A DNA stretch of 64,000 bases from DASUPK01 sp963736685 (GTDB lineage: Bacteria > Actinomycetota > Thermoleophilia > Solirubrobacterales > 70-9), in NCBI GenBank assembly GCA_963736685.1, contig CAVTPZ010000027.1:62001-126000 (forward strand). The letters run 5' to 3'. The notes under the pieces are model-generated. The model was not told the origin of the DNA. It was given only the letters and a program-made list of their open reading frames with translations, and made no database searches. Shown one piece after another: positions 1 through 8,413 of the stretch. Both the position numbers and the translations under genes were made by a program. Position 1 is the stretch's first letter, and each line of letters starts with the position of its first letter.

Positions 1-432
1 CTGCGTGCCTGGCTGCGCCAGCTCCGCGCGCATGACCATCGCGATCAGCCCACCGACGAAAAAGAAGAAGAAGGTCGTGCACAGGTACTGGATCCCGATG
101 ACCTTGTGGTCGGTGTTGACCTTGAAGTAGTCGCGCCAGCTGGAGGCGCCGTGGTTCTCGTGCTCGCGCTCGACCGGGAAGGTCGGTGCGCCGATGGCCC
201 AGCGGAACCAGTAGTCGAAGCAGCCGATGCCGATCAGGAAGCCGAGCGCGCCGGTGATCGCCGCGACGATCACCTGCGGGTAGCCGGTTTGCTCCGTCTG
301 GATCGCCGGCAGGCCCGAGATCAGCCTCAGGACCACCACGAGCCCGTAGCCGAAGGCGGCCCCGAGGACCGTGTAGGTCAGGGCCCGCCACCAGCCCGGC
401 CGCCTGAACAGGGCCGCAGTCACTCCCGCCAT
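1..432 (-). CDS. ctaD: cytochrome c oxidase subunit I, N-terminal part (cut by window edge)
   Basis: Haem-copper oxidase subunit I, the membrane subunit that reduces O2 and pumps protons. Only the first 144 codons are inside the window. The family signature that opens the first core helix, DHKVIGIQYL, appears at about residue 109 and is followed by a Phe-rich membrane segment. In front of it lie about 108 extra residues with two predicted membrane helices (near residues 15-37 and 52-70), which ordinary CtaD proteins lack. ATG start at 432. It follows ctaC by 37 bp on the same strand, so the two are probably cotranscribed. Catalytic histidines of later helices are out of view. Confidence 0.9.
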   Translation of the reverse strand, partial: MAGVTAALFRRPGWWRALTYTVLGAAFGYGLVVVLRLISGLPAIQTEQTGYPQVIVAAITGALGFLIGIGCFDYWFRWAIGAPTFPVEREHENHGASSWRDYFKVNTDHKVIGIQYLCTTFFFFFVGGLIAMVMRAELAQPGTQ

Positions 433-469
433 CCTTCCATCATCCGGATTATCTCAGTCCTTCCTAAGG

Positions 470-1255
470 TCACTGTTTGATCTGGCTCGGCGTCGTCGGT
501 CCGTTCGGCTGTTTCTCGCCGGCCTGCTCGTCGGACTTGATCGGCGCCTGGCTCGCTGCCCACTGCTGCCAGTCCGCCTGGGACTTTTCCACGACCACCG
601 GCGCCCTCATGGTCGCGTGGCCGATGCCGCAGAGCTCCGTGCAGACCAGCGTGAAGTCCCCGGTCTTGGTCGGAGTGATGTATGCCCGGGTGGTGATGCC
701 CGGGACGTTGTCCTTCTTGATCCGCCATTCGGGAACCCAGAACGAGTGGATGACATCGAGCGCGTGCATCCGGAACTCGATCTGGCGATCGACCGGGACG
801 TGCAGCTCGCGCGAGGTGGTGCCCGTCTCCGGGTAGTCGAAATGCCACTCGTACTGCTGTGAGTAGACGTCCACCACCATGCGGTTGGGGTCGTGGGCCT
901 CGATGTTGTCGAGCGTGATCCAGGAGTAGACCGCCCCGAAGAGAACGATCGCCGTCGGGATCACGGTCCAGGCGATCTCGAGGCGGGTGTTGCCGTGGAT
1001 CGGTGAGCCGTCCGACTCGTCCCCCGGCTTCGCCCGCCACTTCCAGATCGAGTAGATCATCATCACCATCACGATCGAGAAGACGAACGACGAGAGCACG
1101 ATCATCACGTCGAGCAGGTTGTCGATCTTGCCCGCGGCCGTCGAGTCAGCCGGGCCGTTCCAGTTCGGGATCAGCATGATCACCGAGGTGACGACCGAGA
1201 GGACGATGATCGCCGCGATCAGCTTTGCAATGGGCAGTCCCCGCACGGGCGGCAT
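470..1255 (-). CDS. ctaC: cytochrome c oxidase subunit II
   Basis: Carries the CuA centre that receives electrons from cytochrome c and passes them to subunit I. Two N-terminal membrane helices are visible (IAAIIVLSVVTSVIMLIP and a second near residues 45-70), then the periplasmic cupredoxin domain. The CuA ligand set is complete: HSFWVPEW supplies His, and CTELCGIGHATM supplies Cys-x3-Cys-x3-His-x2-Met. About 261 aa, normal for the family; the tail after the domain is short and polar, with no fused cytochrome c. Start taken at ATG 1255; TTG 1273 and GTG 1264 are in frame and cannot be excluded. First gene of a ctaC-ctaD pair. Confidence 0.95.
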   Translation of the reverse strand: MPPVRGLPIAKLIAAIIVLSVVTSVIMLIPNWNGPADSTAAGKIDNLLDVMIVLSSFVFSIVMVMMIYSIWKWRAKPGDESDGSPIHGNTRLEIAWTVIPTAIVLFGAVYSWITLDNIEAHDPNRMVVDVYSQQYEWHFDYPETGTTSRELHVPVDRQIEFRMHALDVIHSFWVPEWRIKKDNVPGITTRAYITPTKTGDFTLVCTELCGIGHATMRAPVVVEKSQADWQQWAASQAPIKSDEQAGEKQPNGPTTPSQIKQ

Positions 1256-1311
1256 TCTATTCACGAGACGCAAACCGGCATGTCCTCAGCTTCGCTTCCG
1301 GGCATGCCGGG

Positions 1312-2928
1312 TTAGGGCGCATTCGGCGTGGCAACCTTGGGAAGCAGGTCAAGCTGACCCTCTGACGCGGCGATCACCGTCCGCGCGACGCCCTCCCAGC
1401 TCCACAGCCGATCGACCTGCTCGGACAGGGCGATGCCCGCCTCGTGCCGGCGCTCGGGGTCCAGGGAGAGCCAGCCCTCGAGGCGCTCCGCGAGCTCACC
1501 GACGGCGCCAGGCCCGACCGGGAAGCTGAGGAGACGGCCCAGATCGGCCGGGACTGCCTCGGCGAGCACCTGGGCGACCTCGCGCATCCCGGAATGGTCC
1601 GCGGCGGTCGGCGGCACGCCGCAGGCGGCCGACTCGGCCGGGACCATCCCGAACGCCTCGGGCCAGGTGCTCGGCATGGCGAAGGTGTCGGCCGCGGGCA
1701 TCACGTCCGCGACCTCGTCGTGCTCCAGGCGGCCGCCGATCAGCATCGAACCGGCGCACTCTCGCGCGGCGTCCGCGTAGCCCTTCGGCGGATCCGCCAG
1801 GAAGCCGGAGAGGATCGGCAGCGCCTCATTCGGCTGGTCGCCGCCCTCCAGGCCGCGCCCCTTCGCAGCGACGGCGCGGGCTGCCTCCAGGTCCCCTCGC
1901 TCGAGCGCGTCGATCAGCGTCCGCAGTCCCTGCTCGAAGGCGCCGAAGCCGATGAAGAGGATCCGCGGCGCGGGCGCGCCGGCGGCGATGCGGGCGCGAT
2001 GGACGAGGGGCCAGGCGGTCGCGAGCAGGTCCACGCCCTTGCTGATCAGGAGCTTGCCGACGAACAGCACCCGCGGATCTCCCCGGCCCCACGCCCGCAG
2101 AGCGGCGGCGATCTCACGCCCGTCGCGGCCGAATGAGTCGCCCTCGCCGCTTTCCTGCGGCTCCTCCCCCGCCAGCCGGTCTGCGAGGGAATCCAGTTCG
2201 CGGAGCGACTCCTCCTCGGGATGGGGCCGGAAGCGGTGGACGTCCACCCCGGGTGGCCCGAGACGGGTGCGCTCCGGCAGGCCGGGGTCCGGGACAGTTT
2301 CGAACAGTGCCCTCGCCGTGTGGGAGGAGCCGGCGAGAACCCCGGCGGCCGCATCCGTCCCCTCGCGCGCGTAGGGGACGAAGCGGTCGGGGTGCGGGCG
2401 AACGGTGTAGGAGATGTCCGAGCCATGCACCTTGATGGCGAAACGCAGGCCGACCCTGGCGAGGATGGCCGGTCCCATGATCAGGTGGTTCGCCAGCGCG
2501 GCCTGCGGATCCCCCGCCGCCGCGATCACATCGCGCACCGCCGCGACGTTCGCGTCCAGATAGCGGTCGAGCTCGGCGTCGCTCAGGTCGGGGAACGTCT
2601 TCACCTCGAAGCCCTCATAGCGGTCTAGGACGTAGACCGGCAACAGCCCACCGATGTCGGGGCGGTACACCGTGACGCTGCCGGCGTTCCCGGCATCGCG
2701 AATCCGCTCCACCTCCAGGCTGCCGCCATCCCAGTCCCCGACCGCATCGACCCACTCCAGCTCCGCCGCGTGCCCGTCCTGGCAGAGGAGGTGGACCTCG
2801 TGTCCCTGGCCGGCGAGGGCCTGGGCGAGGCTCGCGTTGTAGACGTTGGATCCTGTCCCGCGGAGCAGATAGCCGTGGAAGATCAGGACGCGCACCGGAC
2901 CACCGTATTGAGAGGAGCGGCCGCTCAT
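1312..2928 (-). CDS. GT4-family glycosyltransferase (GT-B fold)
   Basis: Retaining glycosyltransferase, probably for a glycan or glycolipid; the acceptor is unknown. The N-terminal Rossmann domain opens with VRVLIFHGYLLRGTGSNVY, the glycine-rich nucleotide-sugar/acceptor loop, followed by HEVHLLCQDG. The C-terminal domain has the family features: FVGKLLISKGVDLL, then PSTWPEAFGMVPAE, the E-x7-E type donor-binding segment, and a following CGVPP. About 538 aa; the long linker near residues 235-270 is rich in Glu/Ser and may be a flexible insertion. Start taken at ATG 2928, which leaves room for the divergent gene at 2955; an in-frame upstream extension would run antisense across that gene. The stop lies 57 bp before the ctaC start, same strand. 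Confidence 0.85.
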   Translation of the reverse strand: MSGRSSQYGGPVRVLIFHGYLLRGTGSNVYNASLAQALAGQGHEVHLLCQDGHAAELEWVDAVGDWDGGSLEVERIRDAGNAGSVTVYRPDIGGLLPVYVLDRYEGFEVKTFPDLSDAELDRYLDANVAAVRDVIAAAGDPQAALANHLIMGPAILARVGLRFAIKVHGSDISYTVRPHPDRFVPYAREGTDAAAGVLAGSSHTARALFETVPDPGLPERTRLGPPGVDVHRFRPHPEEESLRELDSLADRLAGEEPQESGEGDSFGRDGREIAAALRAWGRGDPRVLFVGKLLISKGVDLLATAWPLVHRARIAAGAPAPRILFIGFGAFEQGLRTLIDALERGDLEAARAVAAKGRGLEGGDQPNEALPILSGFLADPPKGYADAARECAGSMLIGGRLEHDEVADVMPAADTFAMPSTWPEAFGMVPAESAACGVPPTAADHSGMREVAQVLAEAVPADLGRLLSFPVGPGAVGELAERLEGWLSLDPERRHEAGIALSEQVDRLWSWEGVARTVIAASEGQLDLLPKVATPNAP

Positions 2929-2954
2929 GACCGCGGTCTGACGGAGGCGGTAAC

Positions 2955-3239
2955 GTGCCGCCCGTGCAGAATTCCGAGCAGACCTATCGCCTCCGAGCCC
3001 CTGCATCCGGCCGCGAGGCGCTCGCGAAGGTCCGGCCCGACGGCGTCTACGTCGACCGCGAGAGCGGCGAGGAGATGCGGGTCGCCGCGGCGACGCTGCC
3101 CCTCGCCCCATCGGAGTCCGCGCTCGTGCGGGCTCCGGAGAACCTGCGCTCGTGCCGCCGCTGCAACCAGCTGATCGGGCTGGACGTCAGCGATTGCCCG
3201 TACTGCGGGCTGCGCCAGCCGGCTCTCGACGGTTCGTGA
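2955..3239 (+). CDS. small protein with C-terminal zinc ribbon
   Basis: 94-aa cytoplasmic protein of unknown function. The C-terminal third has CRRCNQLIG followed about 13 residues later by CPYCG, a four-Cys zinc ribbon. The N-terminal part (LRAPASGREALAKVRPDGVY) looks like a small beta-rich domain. GTG start at 2955 is chosen because GGAGGCGG lies 4-5 nt upstream. Divergent from the GT4 gene with only 26 bp between starts, so the promoters overlap. A nucleic-acid- or protein-binding role is possible but not shown. Confidence 0.7.
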   Translation: MPPVQNSEQTYRLRAPASGREALAKVRPDGVYVDRESGEEMRVAAATLPLAPSESALVRAPENLRSCRRCNQLIGLDVSDCPYCGLRQPALDGS

Positions 3240-3281
3240 AGGGCCGATACGCGCTGTCTCGCCGGAGCTGTCGCTTCGGCT

Positions 3282-4073
3282 CTACTTCTTCTTGCCCGGC
3301 TTCTTGGGCGCCGACTGATTAGGGTCCGCGACGACGGTCGCCGAGTAGAGCAGGCGGGCGGTGTTGTAGACGCATCCGTAGGAGCGCTGGGTGCCGAGCG
3401 CGTCCTGCGGCGTCCCGGCCAGGATGTCCGCCGTGGCGCTGCACTTGCCCTTCTTGCGGCTGGCGGCCCACTTCGTGTCGGCGCTCTGATTGATCGCGAA
3501 GGCGGGCGCCCAGGTCGGGACCGTGAGGGCCACGACGTTGTTCGGCTTCACCCGCAGCGGGGTGTCGAGCGTGAAGGTGGTGGTCTGCCCCAGGAAGGCG
3601 GAGAGGTCCTCGACGGGCGACTGGGACTTGAGCTTGTAGATCGGCTTGCCGGCCCGGATCGACTTCATGATCGGCTTCAGCACCGCGACCCTGGCCTTCG
3701 GCGGCCCTCCGAACGTCTTGCTGAAGAAGTCGTAGTCGCTCTGGTTGTTGTTGTTCGGATTCGGCTTGGTGCTCGGGGCGCCGGTCTTGATCGACCAGGC
3801 GACGAGCCGGCCGCGGGTCGACACGATGAAGGGGTTCTTCGCACCTGTGATGTTCGTCTGGAAGCCGGTGGTCTTGCCGATCGCCTGGCAGTTCGTCGGG
3901 CAGGAGGGGACGGCGGGGGTCGCGGCGCCCAGCACGGTCACCCGCGGAGCCGCGCCTGCGATGCCGGTCACAATGAGGGCCGCGAGCACGGCCGTGAAGA
4001 CCGCGACGGCGGTTCCGATGCTCCACCTGTGCAGGCGTGCTTGTGCGTGAGCTTTCTGGCCCATGGGCTTCAT
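3282..4073 (-). CDS. secreted hypothetical protein
   Basis: 263-aa protein with a clear signal peptide: basic start, hydrophobic core (IGTAVAVFTAVLAALIVTGI) and cleavage after AGAA. The mature part is beta-rich and has cysteines in CPTNCQAIG and in GKCSATAD/YGCVYNT that could form disulfides, then a Lys-rich tail ending PGKKK. No recognised domain. ATG start at 4073 with an AAGGGG Shine-Dalgarno just upstream. It converges with the zinc-ribbon gene and diverges from the small gene at 4140. The tone of the sequence (PRVTVLGAATP, TPLRVKPNNVVALTVPTW) resembles a cell-surface or fibre-associated beta-sandwich protein; this is only an impression. Confidence 0.75.
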   Translation of the reverse strand: MKPMGQKAHAQARLHRWSIGTAVAVFTAVLAALIVTGIAGAAPRVTVLGAATPAVPSCPTNCQAIGKTTGFQTNITGAKNPFIVSTRGRLVAWSIKTGAPSTKPNPNNNNQSDYDFFSKTFGGPPKARVAVLKPIMKSIRAGKPIYKLKSQSPVEDLSAFLGQTTTFTLDTPLRVKPNNVVALTVPTWAPAFAINQSADTKWAASRKKGKCSATADILAGTPQDALGTQRSYGCVYNTARLLYSATVVADPNQSAPKKPGKKK

Positions 4074-4125
4074 TGAACACCCCTTTTCGTGGAGGGTTGC
4101 GGGGTTTCCTTGCAGTCCGCATGAG

Positions 4126-4131
4126 TAAGGT
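4126..4131 (+). promoter_or_regulatory. probable -10 box (TAAGGT), leaderless start
   Basis: TAAGGT lies 8 nt before the ATG at 4140 and no Shine-Dalgarno is present, so transcription would begin at or next to the start codon. The same spacing recurs before several other genes here. No good -35 is seen. Confidence 0.4.
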
Positions 4132-4139
4132 TCAGCCCG

Positions 4140-4340
4140 ATGGAGGGCGAATCCGCATTCCAGAGCTATCTGAACGGGGGCCTCGAAACCTTCGGAATCG
4201 ACGCCGATGAGGACGAGCGGGCGGTGATGCTGGGCCTCTGGTCCGTGTACGAGCCGGGCATGCAGCTTCTCCGGGATGCGGACCTCGGCGGAATCGAGCC
4301 CGAGATGCACCCCGACCTCTCGAAGCCTCCCGCGCGATGA
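4140..4340 (+). CDS. small GatC/AtzG-like partner of the following amidase
   Basis: 66-aa helical protein. Its build (a long amphipathic pair of helices, FGIDADEDERAVMLGLW and EPGMQLLRDADL, then an extended tail IEPEMHPDLSKPPAR) matches the shape of GatC and of AtzG/DUF4089 proteins, small subunits that wrap around an amidase-signature enzyme. The stop overlaps the amidase start by ATGA, so the two are translationally coupled in the order seen for AtzG-AtzE. Family assignment is by pattern and context, not by a strong sequence motif. ATG start at 4140, no Shine-Dalgarno, TAAGGT box 8 nt upstream. Confidence 0.55.
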   Translation: MEGESAFQSYLNGGLETFGIDADEDERAVMLGLWSVYEPGMQLLRDADLGGIEPEMHPDLSKPPAR

Positions 4341-5686
4341 GCGCCCTCGACCTGTCGCTGCGCGAGCAGGCGGCGCAGATCGCGGCCGGCGACCTCGACG
4401 CCGGCGAGCTGCTCGATGCCTGCCTCTCAAGGATCGAGGAGCGGAACCCGGACCTGAACGCGGTGGTCGCGACCTTCCCCGACCGTTCCCGCGAGATGCT
4501 CGAACAGGCCCCCGATGGCCCGCTGCGCGGCGTCCCCGTCCTGATCAAGGACGAATGGCCGCTCCCCTGGCGGGCCGAGACGGTCGGCGCCGCGTCCGTC
4601 CCCGGAGTGACCCCCGAGCCGGGCGAGTCGGGCCCGTACCGCGCCCTCCGTGACGCCGGAGCGGTGATCGCAGGCGTCGCGAACATGCACGAGCTCGGTT
4701 CTAGCAGCACCGGGAACACCTCCCTCTACGGCCCCGCCCACAACCCCTGGGAACTGGACCGCTGCCCGGGCGGCTCCTCGAGCGGACCGGCTGCGGGCGT
4801 CGCGGGTGGGATGGTCTCGGGCGCGGTCGGCGCCGACGGCCTCGGCTCGATCCGCTACCCGGCCGCCTACTGCGGCGTCACGGGGCTGAAGCCCACGTTC
4901 GGGCGCTCGGCCATGGAGGGCCATCACATCGCCAATACGGAGACGATCGTCTCCGGCCCGCTCTGCCGCGACGCCGCCGACTGCCGGCTGCTCGCCTCAG
5001 CTCTGTTCGGCGAGAAGCTGGCGGCCGGGGAACCGAAGGATCTGAAGATCGGCGTCGTCCGCGATCCCTACTGGAGCGATTCCGCCCCCGGAGTGCGAGA
5101 CGAATGCGAGTCCGCGCTGGAAGCGCTCAGGAGTGAGACCGGCGGCGAGATCGTCGCGGTCGAGCTGCCGGACCTGGACCTGATCCTGCCCGCCGCCCTG
5201 CTCGTCGCGCAGTCGGAGGAGGCGGCCCACCTGGTCCCCGGGGTGCTCAACGAGCTCAGCCCCGAGCTCGGGCTGATCAACCGGGGTGTCCTCAAGCTTC
5301 GGGCACTGCTGCCGCTCAGCCTGACCGCTCGGGCGTTCAAGCAGCGCGCCAAGGTGCGCAGGGACCTGGCGGCCATCTTCGACGAGGTCGACGTGCTCGC
5401 CTGGCCGGCAGTTCCGGCCGTGGCGCCGCCGCTTGCCGAGCCGATGATCGAGCTGCCGTCGGGCGTCGAGTCCGCCGACGCGGGCAATGCGCGCCAGGGC
5501 GTCCTCGCGAACCTCACCGGCGTTCCGGGCGTGAGCGTCCCGGTGGGCCTGGACGGGGGGCTTCCGGCGGCGCTGCAGCTTCTGGGCCCATGGGGATCCG
5601 ATGCCGCCCTGCTCGATGCAGCCGAGGCGCTCGAGCGCGCCACCGACCGCGAGTTCGTCGAACTTCGTCCCGCCGCCGTCGCCTGA
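4337..5686 (+). CDS. amidase-signature family hydrolase
   Basis: 449-aa Ser-cisSer-Lys amidase that hydrolyses a C-N amide bond; substrate unknown. The triad is in place: Lys71 in VLIKDEW, cis-Ser147 in CPGGSSSGPAAG, and nucleophile Ser171 in GLGSIRYPAAYCG, with the family spacing of 24 residues between the two serines. It is followed by GVTGLKPTFGR. It is not obviously GatA, since gatC/gatB are not adjacent and the GatA-type GTDTGGSIR is GADGLGSIR here. The upstream overlapping small gene suggests a heteromeric AtzE/AtzG-like or biuret/ureide-type hydrolase. ATG start. Confidence 0.9.
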   Translation: MSALDLSLREQAAQIAAGDLDAGELLDACLSRIEERNPDLNAVVATFPDRSREMLEQAPDGPLRGVPVLIKDEWPLPWRAETVGAASVPGVTPEPGESGPYRALRDAGAVIAGVANMHELGSSSTGNTSLYGPAHNPWELDRCPGGSSSGPAAGVAGGMVSGAVGADGLGSIRYPAAYCGVTGLKPTFGRSAMEGHHIANTETIVSGPLCRDAADCRLLASALFGEKLAAGEPKDLKIGVVRDPYWSDSAPGVRDECESALEALRSETGGEIVAVELPDLDLILPAALLVAQSEEAAHLVPGVLNELSPELGLINRGVLKLRALLPLSLTARAFKQRAKVRRDLAAIFDEVDVLAWPAVPAVAPPLAEPMIELPSGVESADAGNARQGVLANLTGVPGVSVPVGLDGGLPAALQLLGPWGSDAALLDAAEALERATDREFVELRPAAVA

Positions 5687-5689
5687 GCG

Positions 5690-6604
5690 ATGAACAGGCG
5701 GGCCTGGCTTGCGTTCGCGGCCCTGTCGCTGATCTGGGGCGTTCCCTATCTCTTCATCAAGGTCGCGGTGGACGGCGGCGTCTCCCCCTTCTTCCTCGCG
5801 TGGGCGCGGGTCGTTCTCGGGGCGGCGTTGCTCTGGGTCCTGGTTCCGCGCCAGGCCCTCGAGATGCTGCGGCGCGGGCCGCGCCGCTGGATCCTCGCCT
5901 ACGCGACGGTGGAGATGGCCATTCCCTTCCCGCTGATCGCCGCGGGCGAGCAGCACGTGGACTCCTCGGTGGCCGCGATCGTGATCGCGACCGTGCCGCT
6001 GCTGATCGCCCTGCTCGCCCTCCGCTTCGACCACACCGAGCGGCCCACGCGGACCCGCATGCTCGGCATGCTGATCGGCCTGGCAGGCGTGATCGCGCTC
6101 GTCGGAATCGACCTGAGCTCCGAGCCGGGCGCGGTCCTCGGAGCGGGGGCGGTGATGGTCGCCGCCCTCGGCTATGCCGCGGGGCCGATGATCATCAAGC
6201 GGCACCTGCTCAGCTACGACCCCCGGGCGACGATGGCCGCCAGCCTGGCCGTGGCGGGGGTGCTACTCACCCCTGCGGGACTGATCACCTTTCCAAGCAG
6301 CGCCCCGTCTGCTGACGCACTCGCCTCGCTGGTCGTCCTCGGGGTGGTGTGCACGGCGATTGCGTTCGTGATCCTGATGGTGCTGGTCTCCGAGGTCGGC
6401 GCGGGCCGCGCCTCGATCATCACCTACGTGAACCCGGTGGTGGCGGTGGCGCTCGGCGTGATCGTCCTGGGCGAGAACCCGGGCGCGGGAGCCATCGCAG
6501 GGCTGCTCCTGATCCTGGCGGGCTCGTGGCTCTCGACCGACGACCGGCTGCCGCCCAACCCGACGACGATCGTGACCCGCCGGCGGGCACCCATGGCTGT
6601 GTGA
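5690..6604 (+). CDS. EamA/DMT-family transporter
   Basis: 304-aa inner-membrane permease with ten predicted helices arranged as two EamA repeats, the first opening LAFAALSLIWGVPYLFIKVAV (the W-G-x-x-F/Y pattern of the family) and the second near residue 150. The second repeat contains SIITYVNPVVAVALGVIVLGE, a conserved DMT segment. Likely an exporter of a metabolite or amino acid; substrate cannot be told. Begins 3 bp after the amidase stop, so they probably share an mRNA; export of an amidase product or related compound is conceivable. Confidence 0.9.
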   Translation: MNRRAWLAFAALSLIWGVPYLFIKVAVDGGVSPFFLAWARVVLGAALLWVLVPRQALEMLRRGPRRWILAYATVEMAIPFPLIAAGEQHVDSSVAAIVIATVPLLIALLALRFDHTERPTRTRMLGMLIGLAGVIALVGIDLSSEPGAVLGAGAVMVAALGYAAGPMIIKRHLLSYDPRATMAASLAVAGVLLTPAGLITFPSSAPSADALASLVVLGVVCTAIAFVILMVLVSEVGAGRASIITYVNPVVAVALGVIVLGENPGAGAIAGLLLILAGSWLSTDDRLPPNPTTIVTRRRAPMAV

Positions 6605-6635
6605 CGGCCCTCCGGGGCCGGTCCAGGCCTCCGGT

Positions 6636-6641
6636 TATCGT
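6636..6641 (+). promoter_or_regulatory. probable -10 box (TATCGT), leaderless start
   Basis: TATCGT is followed by 9 nt and then the GTG start at 6651, with no Shine-Dalgarno in between. Suggests a leaderless transcript for the ABC exporter operon. The -35 is not convincing. Confidence 0.35.
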
Positions 6642-6650
6642 CCGGGGACC

Positions 6651-7628
6651 GTGGCCGCCATCGAGACGCAGCAGCTTGCTCGCGAATTCGAGGGCGGCAT
6701 CAAGGCAGTCGACAGCGTGGACCTCAATGTCGCGGAGGGTGAGATCTACGGGTTCCTGGGGCCGAATGGCGCCGGGAAGACCACGACCGTCCGGATGCTG
6801 ACCACGCTGCTCACCCCCACAGGCGGAAAGGCGTGGGTCGCCGGCCATGACGTCGTCTCTGAAGCCGGCACGGTGCGCCGCAAGATCGGCGTGGCGCTTC
6901 AGGAGGCGGCCCTCGACCCGCTGATGACCGGTCGCGAGCTGCTCCAGCTCCAGGCGACCCTCCACGCCATTCCCCGCCAGCGCGGCAGCGAGCTGGCGGA
7001 CTCGCTGCTGGAGCGCGTGGGCCTGACGCTCGCCGGCGACCGCCGCGTCGGCACGTACTCGGGCGGGATGCAGCGGCGCCTCGACCTCGCGGCGGCCCTC
7101 GTCCATACCCCGGAGGTCCTCTTCCTGGATGAGCCGACGACCGGCCTCGACCCGGTCAGCCGCCAGGCGATCTGGGAGGAGGTCCAGAAGCTGAACGACG
7201 AGGGCACCACCGTCTTCCTGACCACCCAGTACCTCGAGGAAGCCGACAGGCTCGCCGACCGCGTCGGCATCATCAGCGGTGGCCGGATCGTCGCCGAGGG
7301 CACCCCGCAGGCCCTCAAGGCCCAGGTGGGCAAACCGCACCTGGAGCTCTCTCTCGTCGATGGGGCCGGCAAGGCGGACGACGCCGAGCAGATCCTGGCC
7401 CGGTTCGGCAAGCCGCTCCCGGCCCGCGACGGCATCCTGATGGTGGAGCTCGAGCATGGGACCTCCGAGGTCGGCCCGATCGTCGTCGCGCTCAACCAGG
7501 AGGGCCTCAACGTGGAGTCCCTCGACCTGGTCCAGCCCACCCTCGATGACGTGTTCGTCGCCAAGACCGGTCAGCACCTGGAGGGCGACGAGAAGGACAC
7601 GGGCGAAGAGGAGGTCGTTGCCGAATGA
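6651..7628 (+). CDS. ABC-2 exporter ATPase, DrrA-like
   Basis: 325-aa ATP-binding subunit of a drug/lipid exporter. Motifs in order: Walker A GPNGAGKTTT (about residue 37), Q-loop VALQEAALDP, signature YSGGMQRRLDLA, Walker B VLFLDEPTTGLDP, and the switch region in FLTTQYLEEAD with Gln replacing the usual His (TTQ), which is common in the DrrA family. The C-terminal domain after residue 230 matches the DrrA-type regulatory extension. GTG start at 6651. First gene of a three-gene exporter (ATPase plus two permeases) linked by overlapping start/stop codons. Confidence 0.93.
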   Translation: MAAIETQQLAREFEGGIKAVDSVDLNVAEGEIYGFLGPNGAGKTTTVRMLTTLLTPTGGKAWVAGHDVVSEAGTVRRKIGVALQEAALDPLMTGRELLQLQATLHAIPRQRGSELADSLLERVGLTLAGDRRVGTYSGGMQRRLDLAAALVHTPEVLFLDEPTTGLDPVSRQAIWEEVQKLNDEGTTVFLTTQYLEEADRLADRVGIISGGRIVAEGTPQALKAQVGKPHLELSLVDGAGKADDAEQILARFGKPLPARDGILMVELEHGTSEVGPIVVALNQEGLNVESLDLVQPTLDDVFVAKTGQHLEGDEKDTGEEEVVAE

Positions 7629-8413
7629 TCGACCGACTTGCCGCCAACGCGCGAGTCATTGCAGCCCTCGGTGCCAGATCGGTCAGGCAGACCGCGCGAC
7701 GGCCGCAACTGGCCGCACCGCTCTTCGTCTTCCCCACCCTGCTGCTCGCGATTCAGACCGGGGGGGCCGGGCGGGCCGTGAACCTCCCCGAGTTCCCGCC
7801 CGTGCAGAGCTTTCTCGCGTTCATGCTCGCCGGAGCGATGGTCCAGGCTACGTTGCTCGCGGGGAACTCCGGGGCGATCGCGCTGGCGATCGACATCGAG
7901 ATGGGCTTCACCGATCGGCTCTTCGCGGCGCCGATCTCCCGCTTCGCGATCGTGCTCGGCCGGCTCGCCGGCACCGCGATGCTGGGCGCGATAGTCGCCA
8001 TCTGGTTCATCGCGATCGGGCTGATCTTCGGCGCCACGATCCAGGCCGGCTTTCTCGGGGGCGTCTGGATCGTGTTGATGGTTTCCGCATCGGCGATCGC
8101 CTTCGGGTCGCTGGCCGCGGCGCTTGCATTGCGCACCGGCAGCGCCAGCGTGGTCCAGGGGATCTTCCCCCTGCTCTTCGTCGTTCTCTTTCTGTCCAGC
8201 GCCTTCTTCCCGGCGACGCTGATGCTCGAGCCGGCCGCCTCGGTCGCCCAGTACAACCCCCTGAGCTTCATCGTCGACGGGATTCGCCAGCCGGTCATCT
8301 CGGGCTTCACCGGCCACGACATGTTCAAGGCCGTGGTCTCGGTCGTCGGCATCGCGGCCCTCGGTCTTTGGCTCAGCGCGATCGCGGTTCGCGCACGGGC
8401 GAGGAGGGGCTGA
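7625..8413 (+). CDS. ABC-2 type permease
   Basis: 262-aa membrane subunit with about six helices and the ABC-2 signature region YNPLSFIVDGIRQPVI near the C-terminus. Overlaps the ATPase gene by ATGA and the next permease gene by TGATG, so all three are coupled. With the DrrA-like ATPase it should form a DrrAB-type exporter of lipophilic compounds; the substrate is unknown. Confidence 0.92.
   Translation: MIDRLAANARVIAALGARSVRQTARRPQLAAPLFVFPTLLLAIQTGGAGRAVNLPEFPPVQSFLAFMLAGAMVQATLLAGNSGAIALAIDIEMGFTDRLFAAPISRFAIVLGRLAGTAMLGAIVAIWFIAIGLIFGATIQAGFLGGVWIVLMVSASAIAFGSLAAALALRTGSASVVQGIFPLLFVVLFLSSAFFPATLMLEPAASVAQYNPLSFIVDGIRQPVISGFTGHDMFKAVVSVVGIAALGLWLSAIAVRARARRG

Noticed and set aside
4337..5686. 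Calling the amidase GatA
   Set aside because: gatB is not adjacent, the active-site segment deviates from GatA (GADGLGSIR), and the small partner looks equally AtzG-like.
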